Positions 1-6,514 of a stretch of DNA of 64,000 nucleotides are shown here, piece after piece. Position numbers and translations under genes: made by a program. The notes beneath the pieces were generated by a model that did no database searches, was not told where the DNA came from, and saw only the letters and a list, made by a program, of their open reading frames with translations. This stretch comes from Paucibacter_B soli (lineage in GTDB: Bacteria > Pseudomonadota > Gammaproteobacteria > Burkholderiales > Burkholderiaceae_C). Location: contig NZ_JBBHJW010000002.1 in the NCBI RefSeq assembly GCF_037482845.1, positions 124,001 to 188,000 on the forward strand, read 5' to 3'. The stretch's first letter is position 1, and each line of letters begins with the position of its first letter.

Positions 1-1200
1 CGAGGCGATGTTGATGTACTTGCCGACCAGGTCGCTGTTGACACGCGCGACGAAGTCCTCGGGGTTGAAATCAATGTCCTCGACCTTGGCGTTCAGCTTG
101 GCGGCCAGGTAGTAGCGCAGCCACTCGGCATTCATGCCCAGCTTCAGGTATTTGAGCGGGTCCAGGCCGGTGCCGCGGCTCTTGCTCATCTTCTCGCCGT
201 TGTTGACGGTCAGGAAGCCATGCACATAGACATGGTTGGGCGTCTTGCGGCCACTGAAGTGCAGCATGGCCGGCCAGAACAGAGTGTGGAAATAGGTGAT
301 GTCCTTGCCGATGAAATGCACCTGTTCCACGCTTGGATCGGCCATATAGGCGTCGAAGTCCTGGCCCAGCTTGCCCAGGTAGTTCTTCAGCGAGGCCAGG
401 TAGCCGATCGGCGCGTCCAGCCAGACATAGAAGTACTTGCCTGGGGCATCCGGGATCTCGATGCCGAAATAGGGGGCGTCGCGGCTGATGTCCCAGTCGC
501 CCAGGCCGCCCTTGCCCTCGTCATCCTTGGTGAACCATTCCTTGATCTTGTTGAGCACCTCGGTCTGCAGGCGCCCGGGGGTCTGGGTCCACTGCTCGAG
601 AAAGCTCACGCAGCGCGGGTCGCTGAGCTTGAAGAAATAGTGCTCCGAAGTCTTCATCACCGGCGTCGCGCCGGTCAGCACTGAGAAGGGATTCTTCAGC
701 TCGGTAGGGGTGTAGACGGCGCCGCAGACCTCGCAGGAGTCGCCGTACTGGTCCTTGGCGCCGCACTTGGGGCATTCGCCCTTGATGAAGCGGTCGGGCA
801 GGAACATCGCCTTCTCGGGGTCGAAGAACTGCTCGATGGTCTTCACCTCGATCAGCTCGTTGCGACGCAGCGCCAGATAGACCTCCCTGGACAGCTCGTG
901 GTTCTCGGCGCCGTCGGTCGAGTGCCAGTTGTCGAAGCTGATGTGGAAGCCATCCAGATAGGTCTTGCGTCCCGCGGCGATGTCGGCCACGAACTGCTGT
1001 GGCGTCTTGCCGGCCTTCTCGGCCGCAATCATGATGGGCGCGCCATGCGCATCGTCGGCGCAGACAAAGTGCACCTGCTGACCCTGCATGCGCTGGTAGC
1101 GCACCCAGATATCAGCCTGCGTGTACTCCATGATGTGACCAATATGGAAATTGGCGTTGGCATAGGGCAGGGCAGTGGTGACGAAGAGCTTGCGGGTCAT
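1..1200 (-). CDS. metG: Methionyl-tRNA synthetase, N-terminal 400 residues (partial)
   Basis: Charges tRNA-Met with methionine in the cytoplasm. The gene reads leftward and runs off the left edge, so only the N-terminal catalytic part is present. The class I signature HIGH is at residues 19-22 and KMSKS near residues 337-341. A knuckle with the pattern CPKC...CEVC near residues 143-160 is the zinc-binding connective-peptide insert of the MetG1 type. The ATG at 1198-1200 opens with MTRKLFVTTALPYANA, the usual start of the family. The missing part would hold the anticodon-binding domain and possibly the C-terminal tRNA-binding domain. Confidence 0.97.
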   Translation of the reverse strand, partial: MTRKLFVTTALPYANANFHIGHIMEYTQADIWVRYQRMQGQQVHFVCADDAHGAPIMIAAEKAGKTPQQFVADIAAGRKTYLDGFHISFDNWHSTDGAENHELSREVYLALRRNELIEVKTIEQFFDPEKAMFLPDRFIKGECPKCGAKDQYGDSCEVCGAVYTPTELKNPFSVLTGATPVMKTSEHYFFKLSDPRCVSFLEQWTQTPGRLQTEVLNKIKEWFTKDDEGKGGLGDWDISRDAPYFGIEIPDAPGKYFYVWLDAPIGYLASLKNYLGKLGQDFDAYMADPSVEQVHFIGKDITYFHTLFWPAMLHFSGRKTPNHVYVHGFLTVNNGEKMSKSRGTGLDPLKYLKLGMNAEWLRYYLAAKLNAKVEDIDFNPEDFVARVNSDLVGKYINIAS

Positions 1201-1302
1201 GACTTTGCGGATGGAGCCAAGCATGGCGGAGCGCCATGCGGAGGCGGGATTTTAGTCGCACGCGCTCGGCCGCGCGGCAGCCCTGCGCACTGGTGCCGTT
1301 CG

Positions 1303-1485
1303 TCAGCTCTCGCTGGGCGTCGCGGGGGCCGGGTCGGTAGGCGTGTCGGGCTCGCCGTCTTGTGCTGGTGCATCAACACCGCCCTCGTCCTTGCCCTGCA
1401 GTTTGCGCTGGCGCTTCTCTTCGGCCTTGCGTTTCTTGGCCAACTCGCGTTGGCGTTTCTCATAGCTGTAATTCGGTGTTGCCAA
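1303..1485 (-). CDS. Small conserved hypothetical protein, Lys/Arg-rich, TTG start
   Basis: A 60-residue very hydrophilic protein. The N-terminal half (residues 5-32) is a run of KRQRELAKKRK-type charged helix and the C-terminal half is acidic and rich in Pro, Asp and Ala. Proteins starting MATPNYSYEKRQRELAKKRK recur in Burkholderiales, to my knowledge without an assigned function. The start is TTG: no in-frame ATG fits, and the complementary strand shows AGGAG eight bases upstream of this TTG, which decides it. It lies about 100 bases upstream of metG on the same strand. A nucleic-acid-binding role is possible from the charge alone, but this is a guess. Confidence 0.72.
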   Translation of the reverse strand: MATPNYSYEKRQRELAKKRKAEEKRQRKLQGKDEGGVDAPAQDGEPDTPTDPAPATPSES

Positions 1486-1618
1486 GGCGCTCGCTCCTGC
1501 TTTTGCCGGCCCAAGCGCCGGGGGTTACCAATGTACCTGCTAGCCACGACGGGGCCGCAGCATTGTGAAGTTTCTTCGCTAAGTGATTGTGGTGGCTCAG
1601 TTTGCCCAGTCACGCAAT

Positions 1619-1671
1619 CTGTGGATAAGTTTGTGGGCAAGATATTGCCGGGTGTGCTAAGTGCTTGATTC
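1619..1671 (+). repeat. Dispersed intergenic repeat, copy A
   Basis: Begins CTGTGGATAAG and ends GCTAAGTGCTTGATTC. TGTGGATAA (1620-1628) is the exact complement of the DnaA-box consensus TTATCCACA. The distance from the first T of TGTGGA to the C of CTTGAT is 44 bases, identical to copies B, C and D. The left hairpin arm seen in the other copies is degenerate here. Confidence 0.7.
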
Positions 1672-2023
1672 TGCGCGCCACAAGGCCCCCGATTCAGCTC
1701 GATGGAGGTTGAATTTCATATTCAAAATCAAAGACTTGGACCGGCGGACTTGAAGCGGTGCATGGCTTGCGCCGGCTCGCATGCGCTTGTCATCGCAGTC
1801 TCATATTTGGGGATAAGTCAAGCCCATGAACCGGTAGCAATGGCGCCAGCTGTTTCATTTCGACCCAGGCCGAGGCATGCGCAAGCAATTTGGCCCAGCC
1901 ATATCGGACCCACGTCATCCAGCAAGCTGGCGGCCTGCCGGGATGACTGCATAGTTACACGCGCAAGCTCATGCCTAACTCAAGAAGGCGTGCTAAACCA
2001 TTGATTCTTATGCGTTCCAAAAG

Positions 2024-2089
2024 CTGTCCACCAGGTCTGTGGATAACTTTGTGGAGAAGCTGCGAAGGTCCGCGCTAAACCCTTGATTC
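2024..2089 (+). repeat. Dispersed intergenic repeat, copy B
   Basis: Begins CTGTCCAC, carries TGTGGATAAC at 2038-2047 and ends GCTAAACCCTTGATTC. TCCAC and GTGGA form a short stem around a 7-base loop. The TGTGGA-to-CTTGAT phase is again exactly 44 bases. Confidence 0.72.
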
Positions 2090-2300
2090 ATCGCTGCCGG
2101 GCTTGGCTTGCCACAAAAAAATGCAATGGTCCGATCTTTATGCAAATCAACAACTTAGCGCTGTGCTCGAGATCCTCAGGGGAAACCTGTAGCTGCGCCG
2201 CACCAAGGCCAAACGCACCAAGCCGCATAACACCGATTGGGGATAAGTCAAGCGCCGGACGCTGCGCGGCGGGCTGCAATGCGCTGCCGAATCGGGCCAA

Positions 2301-2365
2301 CTGTCCACCGTCGATGTGGACAAGTCTGTGCGCGACATGCAGACAGCCTGGCTAAGTCCTTGATC
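2301..2365 (+). repeat. Dispersed intergenic repeat, copy C
   Basis: Begins CTGTCCACCG, carries TGTGGACAAGT (2315-2325) and ends GCTAAGTCCTTGATC. It has the same TCCAC-N7-GTGGA stem and the same 44-base phase to CTTGAT. The middle of the element is not conserved with the other copies. Confidence 0.72.
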
Positions 2366-2491
2366 GGCAAAGGCTGGGCTTGTGTTGCCTGCAAAAGTGG
2401 CAGGTGCCGACGCGGCTTGGGGCCAACGCCTAGGGAGGCGCGCGCGGCGCCCGCTAAAATCCGCGACTTTGCAAAGAGCGACAACGCATTC

Positions 2492-3328
2492 ATGGGCCAA
2501 GCAGCCAGGCAAGAACCACGCAACCGCAGCACCGAGATCTTCGAGCTCAAGAGTGCCACGCTGACCGCCTTGTCGCTGGTCCTGCGCAGCGCCGATCTGC
2601 AGGCCCTGGCCGAGGCCTTGCAGGCCCGGCTTGGCGACACGCCCGAGGTGTTCAATCAGGATCCGCTGCTGATCGACCTGTCGCAGCTGCCGGCGGTCGC
2701 GCCCGCCGCGGGCGAGGACGGCCAGCTGAGCCTGGTGAGTGAGGCGGGCGCGGCTGCGCTCGACTTCGCTGCCTTGATCGCGCTGCTCGAGCGCTATCGC
2801 CTGCAGCCGGTGGCGGTGAGCGGGGCCAGCCCCGAGCAACTGGCGGCGGCGCAGGCCTGCGGCCTGGCGGAAGCGGATGCCACGCAGCCGCTGCGCAGTG
2901 AAGCGGCCGAGCCGGTGCGCGAGGTCATCAAGGAAGTCATCAAGGAGGTGGTGGTCGAGCAGGTGCGCGAGGTGCATGTGCCGGGCGAGGCCGCCAAGAC
3001 CGTCATCATCGACAAGCCCCTGCGTTCGGGCCAGCAGGTCTATGCCAAGGGTGCCGATCTGATCGTGATGGCGCTGGTGAACCATGGCGCCGAGGTAATC
3101 GCCGACGGCAACATCCATGTCTATGCGCCCCTGCGTGGCAAGGCCATTGCCGGTGCGCGCGGCAACACGGAGGCGCGCATCTTTGCCGTCAGCCTGGAGG
3201 CCGAACTGATCGCGATCGCCGGCATTTACCGGACGACCGAAAACCCCTTGCCCGAGCATGTGCTGGGCAAGCCCGCCCAGGTGCGCCTGGACGGCGAGAA
3301 GCTGGTGATGGAAGCACTCAAACTCTGA
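2492..3328 (+). CDS. minC: Septum site-determining protein MinC
   Basis: Inhibits FtsZ polymerisation away from mid-cell as part of the Min system; recruited to the membrane by MinD. The 278-residue protein has the N-terminal FtsZ-binding domain (about residues 10-115). A low-complexity linker follows, containing repeated REVIKEVIKEV-type residues (about 150-165). The C-terminal beta-helix domain (about 175-275) shows the family pattern GQQVYAKGADLIVM and GAEVIADGNIHVYAPLRGKA. The ATG at 2492 (MGQAARQ) is chosen over longer in-frame extensions because family members start shortly before the ELKSATL motif. minD follows after 46 bases. Confidence 0.95.
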   Translation: MGQAARQEPRNRSTEIFELKSATLTALSLVLRSADLQALAEALQARLGDTPEVFNQDPLLIDLSQLPAVAPAAGEDGQLSLVSEAGAAALDFAALIALLERYRLQPVAVSGASPEQLAAAQACGLAEADATQPLRSEAAEPVREVIKEVIKEVVVEQVREVHVPGEAAKTVIIDKPLRSGQQVYAKGADLIVMALVNHGAEVIADGNIHVYAPLRGKAIAGARGNTEARIFAVSLEAELIAIAGIYRTTENPLPEHVLGKPAQVRLDGEKLVMEALKL

Positions 3329-3374
3329 GCTGGTCGCCCCGACCAGGCTCTATTGGAATAAAGGAAAGTATTCG

Positions 3375-4190
3375 ATGACCAAGATCGTCGTGGTGACCTC
3401 GGGCAAGGGCGGGGTCGGCAAGACCACCACCAGCGCGAGCTTTGCAACCGGCCTGGCCCTGCGCGGCTACAAGACCGTGGTGATCGACTTCGACGTCGGC
3501 CTGCGCAACCTCGACCTCATCATGGGCTGCGAGCGCCGTGTGGTCTATGACCTGATCAACGTCATCAACGACGAGATCAAGCTGACCCAGGCCCTCATCA
3601 AGGACAAGCAGGTCGAGAAGCTTTACATCCTGGCCGCCTCGCAGACGCGCGACAAGGATGCCCTCAACCAGACCGGCGTGGAACGCGTGCTGGACGAGCT
3701 CAAGGCGATGGAGTTCGATTACATCGTGTGCGACTCGCCGGCCGGCATCGAAACCGGTGCGCTGATGGCCATGCACTATGCCGACGAGGCCCTGGTGGTG
3801 ACCAACCCGGAAGTCTCCTCGGTGCGCGACTCCGACCGCATCCTCGGCATGCTCAACAGCAAGACAAAGCGCGCCATCGAGGGCAAGGAGCCCGTCAAGG
3901 AGCATCTGCTGATCACGCGCTACAACCCCAACCGGGTCGAGGGCGGGCAGATGCTGTCGCTGGAAGACATACACGAGATCCTGCGCACCCCGCTGATCGG
4001 CGTGATTCCCGAGTCCGAGAGCGTGCTTCAGGCCTCCAACCAGGGCCTGCCGGCCATCCACATGAAGGGCACCGACGTGGCCGAGGCCTATGCCGATGTG
4101 GTGGCGCGCTTCCTCGGAGAGGACAAGCCGATGCGCTTCATCGAGGCGGTCAAGCCTGGCTTCTTCAAGCGCCTGTTCGGCGGCAAGTGA
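3375..4190 (+). CDS. minD: Septum site-determining protein MinD (ParA-family ATPase)
   Basis: Membrane-associated ATPase that carries MinC to the cell poles and oscillates with MinE. The deviant Walker A motif KGGVGKTT is at residues 11-18, with the signature lysine at K11. The switch region DFDVGLRNLD follows near residue 40, and Walker B-like IVCDSPAGIE near residue 120. The C-terminal end GFFKRLFGGK is the amphipathic membrane-targeting helix. The length of 271 residues is usual. AAAGGAAAG lies just upstream of the ATG. It sits between minC and minE in one operon. Confidence 0.98.
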   Translation: MTKIVVVTSGKGGVGKTTTSASFATGLALRGYKTVVIDFDVGLRNLDLIMGCERRVVYDLINVINDEIKLTQALIKDKQVEKLYILAASQTRDKDALNQTGVERVLDELKAMEFDYIVCDSPAGIETGALMAMHYADEALVVTNPEVSSVRDSDRILGMLNSKTKRAIEGKEPVKEHLLITRYNPNRVEGGQMLSLEDIHEILRTPLIGVIPESESVLQASNQGLPAIHMKGTDVAEAYADVVARFLGEDKPMRFIEAVKPGFFKRLFGGK

Positions 4191-4204
4191 GGAAGGGACA
4201 CAGC

Positions 4205-4468
4205 ATGGGATTCCTGTCCTTTTTCCTCGGTGAGAAGAAAAGCACGGCCAGCGTGGCCAAGGAGCGCCTGCAGTTGATCCTCGCGCATGAGCGCGGCGGC
4301 CGCGGCGCCAGCCCCGACTATCTGCCCCAGTTGCAGCGCGAACTGGTGGCGGTGATCTCCAAGTACGTTTCCATCAACGCGGACGACATCAAGGTGCATA
4401 TGGAGCGCCAGGACGACCTCGAGGTGCTGGAGGTGAAGATCGAGCTGCCCGAGCCGGCGCGGCGCTGA
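4205..4468 (+). CDS. minE: Cell division topological specificity factor MinE
   Basis: Stimulates MinD ATPase and drives pole-to-pole oscillation, restricting MinCD to the poles. The 87-residue protein has the expected N-terminal amphipathic stretch MGFLSFFLGEKK, the anti-MinCD helix (ASVAKERLQLILAHER), and the dimerisation domain with ISKYVSI and LEVLEVKIELP. It starts 14 bases after minD stops, preceded by GAGGAAGGGA. A strong terminator follows, so minCDE is probably one transcription unit. Confidence 0.97.
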   Translation: MGFLSFFLGEKKSTASVAKERLQLILAHERGGRGASPDYLPQLQRELVAVISKYVSINADDIKVHMERQDDLEVLEVKIELPEPARR

Positions 4469-4484
4469 GCCGCGCCAGCGTGCC

Positions 4485-4512
4485 AAGGGCCAGGCAAGAC
4501 CTGGCCCTTTTT
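4485..4512 (+). terminator. Rho-independent terminator after minE
   Basis: A perfect 10-bp stem (AAGGGCCAGG with CCTGGCCCTT) around the 5-base loop CAAGA runs directly into a T tract. It lies 16 bases beyond the minE stop and separates minCDE from the convergent acyltransferase gene. The A-rich left side may let it serve the minus-strand gene too. Confidence 0.88.
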
Positions 4513-4527
4513 GCGTCCGCGCAGCGG

Positions 4528-5121
4528 TCAATGCTTGGCGTCGAACTGCTGCTCGTTCTTGCCCTTGAAGGGCGCGTAGAACTGCTTGATCTTGGCCATA
4601 TCGGCCTCCACGTCGCCACTGGGCCTGAACACCGGCCCCAGGCCGCTGAGCTTGCGCGGGTAGTCCATATAGGCCATCACGATCGGTACCTCGGCGGTGA
4701 CGGCGATCCAGTAGAAACCGGTCTTCCAGTAGCGCGTCTTGCTGCGCGTGCCCTCGGGTGGCACCACCAGTTGCAGCGGGCCGTCTGCCGCGCGCAGCGC
4801 CTCGGCCGAGGCCGCCACCAGATTGCTGGCCTGCTCGCGGTTCACCGCGATGCCGCCCAGCCAGCGCATCAAGCCGCCAAAGGGGAAGCGAAAGATCTGC
4901 TGCTTGCCCATCCAGTGGATGTTCAGGCGCAGCGCAAAGGCCACCATCAGCGTATAGGGCAGATCCCAGTTGCTGGTGTGCGGCGCGGCGATGAGCACGC
5001 ATTTGCACTGCGCCGCGGGTAGGCTGCCCTCGACCTTCCAGCCGGCAAGCTTCAGATAGGCGATGGAGGCTGCGCGCAGCAGGGTGTTGACCACGGGGGT
5101 GGTGAAGATGGTGCGATGCAT
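4528..5121 (-). CDS. PlsC-like lysophospholipid acyltransferase family protein
   Basis: A 197-residue member of the glycerophospholipid acyltransferase superfamily. The HX4D active-site motif appears as PHTSNWD (about residues 47-53) and the second motif as PPEGTRSK (about 134-141). The N-terminus is weakly hydrophobic, consistent with membrane association. The acyl acceptor cannot be told from sequence; this short PHTSNWD subgroup is usually annotated only as 1-acyl-glycerol-3-phosphate acyltransferase-like. It converges on minE. A second member of the same subgroup lies at 20158-20796. Confidence 0.8.
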   Translation of the reverse strand: MHRTIFTTPVVNTLLRAASIAYLKLAGWKVEGSLPAAQCKCVLIAAPHTSNWDLPYTLMVAFALRLNIHWMGKQQIFRFPFGGLMRWLGGIAVNREQASNLVAASAEALRAADGPLQLVVPPEGTRSKTRYWKTGFYWIAVTAEVPIVMAYMDYPRKLSGLGPVFRPSGDVEADMAKIKQFYAPFKGKNEQQFDAKH

Positions 5122-5209
5122 GGGGATCTCGTGGGCAAGGGCGGATTATCCCTGTGTCGCCCTTCATGCATCTGCCACATTCTGAGGCAGGGCAAGAAAG
5201 CCGCTTGCA

Positions 5210-5272
5210 AATCAAGCACTTGGACTCTGCGCGCCCAGGCTGTGCACGGACTTGTCCACAGTCGCTGTGGAC
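5210..5272 (-). repeat. Dispersed intergenic repeat, copy D (inverted)
   Basis: Read on the minus strand it begins GTCCACAGCGACTGTGGAC (a perfect 8-bp stem with a 3-base loop), continues CAAGTCCGTGC and ends AAGTGCTTGATT. TGTGGA (5260 leftward) to CTTGAT (5216) is again 44 bases. It occupies the gap between the acyltransferase and the coiled-coil gene. Confidence 0.72.
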
Positions 5273-5377
5273 GGGAGTGGGCCGGCTCGGCGCGCCCGGA
5301 TGGCGGGAGTCAAGCCGTGTTTGTTCGATGACCGCCAGCGTGAATTCCAGGCAGACTGGCCAATTTTCGCGAGTCTC

Positions 5378-6439
5378 ATGGCACTTGAACTCTCACTCGA
5401 CGGGCTGGCGGCGGTTTCGCTGTTCGTGGCGAACGTTGTGGTGGGCGTGGTGGCCATCGGCACCTATTGGCGCATGACGCGCTACGAGCAGAGCAACCAT
5501 CTGCACATCGTCAATGCGCTGCGCGAAACCCGCGATGCCGGCCGCGAGGCCAAGATCGCCACGCGCGAGTTGCTGCGCATGGTCGAGCGCCAGGAGCAGG
5601 GCCGCGGCGTGGCGCTGCAAGCGTCCGACCTCGAGGCCTTGCGCGAACTGCCCCAGCTGCTGCGCCTCTTGCTGGAGGGGCGCGAGGGCGAGGATGGCAC
5701 GCAGGAACCGGCGCAGCGCCTGCGCTGGCCGGACACGGTGCAGGAGCTCAACCAGGAGGGCCTGGATCAACTCAAGCGCAGCCATCGCAACGAGGTGGAT
5801 CGCATGCTGGCACAGCGCCGCCATCTGCAGATGGAGCTGTCCGCGGCGCGCGAGCGGCTGGAGGAAAACGCGCGCGTGCTGAACTCCTTCCGGTCCCGCA
5901 CCAGCCAGTCGCTGCAAAGCCAGGTGGAGCTCAGCGGCGCACGTCAGCAGCTCGAGCAGACGCGCAACAATATGCTGCAGCTGCAGGACAAGCTGGCCCA
6001 GATGGAGACCCGCGCCGACAAGGCCGAGCGCAATGTGGCGCGCCTGCAGCGCGATCTGGAACAGGCCGCACTCGGTGCCGGCGAGGCCACGCCGGCGGCG
6101 CAGGCGCAGACCGAGCAGGCTTCGCGCGAAACCCTGCTTAGCTTGGAGCGCGAGGCCCAGGCCCAGCGCGATCATCTGGCCGACGCCGAGCGCACGATCC
6201 AGAAATTGCGCAAGGATCTGGAGATCCTGGCCGCCGATCCACCCGATCACGAGGGCGAGCGAAGCGCCGAGCCGGGTCATGACCAGGCACGGGCGCGCCT
6301 GGAGACCGAGGTCGAGCAGCTCAAGGCGCGCGTCGACGATCTGCAGGACGCGCTGCGCCGCAATGTGGTGGAGAAGGAATTCATCGAGCAGCATTACCTC
6401 GCCGAGACGCGCAAGCGCCAGCCGCCGGCCGAGCCCTGA
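5378..6439 (+). CDS. Membrane-anchored coiled-coil protein of unknown function
   Basis: A 353-residue protein that I do not recognise as a named family. One hydrophobic segment lies near the N-terminus (about residues 9-29, LAAVSLFVANVVVGVVAIGTY). The rest is long, highly charged heptad-like helix (about residues 30-80 and 140-345) rich in Glu, Arg, Gln and Leu, with Ala/Pro-rich breaks. The ATG at 5378 (MALELSLDGL) puts the membrane segment at the N-terminus; longer upstream reading would pass through the repeat element and is unlikely. A structural or envelope scaffold role is possible but unproven. Confidence 0.72.
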   Translation: MALELSLDGLAAVSLFVANVVVGVVAIGTYWRMTRYEQSNHLHIVNALRETRDAGREAKIATRELLRMVERQEQGRGVALQASDLEALRELPQLLRLLLEGREGEDGTQEPAQRLRWPDTVQELNQEGLDQLKRSHRNEVDRMLAQRRHLQMELSAARERLEENARVLNSFRSRTSQSLQSQVELSGARQQLEQTRNNMLQLQDKLAQMETRADKAERNVARLQRDLEQAALGAGEATPAAQAQTEQASRETLLSLEREAQAQRDHLADAERTIQKLRKDLEILAADPPDHEGERSAEPGHDQARARLETEVEQLKARVDDLQDALRRNVVEKEFIEQHYLAETRKRQPPAEP

Positions 6440-6514
6440 AGCCGCCCGGCGGGGCGGGGATTTGGCGCAGGCGCTATGCTTGCGGCCCCGTCGACCCACC
6501 CCATCGAGCCCCGC

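Larger units (their letters stand above)
1486..2491. other. About 1 kb non-coding region rich in TGTGGATAA repeats
   Basis: No convincing gene lies between the small TTG-start gene and minC. The open frames here are short, lack ribosome binding sites and match no family I recognise. The stretch is visibly less GC-rich than its surroundings. It contains at least three ordered copies of the repeat described separately, a degenerate extra copy (about 1988-2006), and two exact copies of the 17-mer ttggggataagtcaagc at 1807-1823 and 2237-2253. The minC promoter should lie at the right end; a TAAAAT (2455-2460) could be its -10 box, without a clear -35. Confidence 0.7.

Noticed and set aside
1486..2491. 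Possible replication origin, because of perfect DnaA-box complements
   Set aside because: Only two perfect boxes, each inside a dispersed repeat, with no dnaA/dnaN/rpmH neighbours and no AT-rich unwinding region. A repeat-family explanation is simpler.
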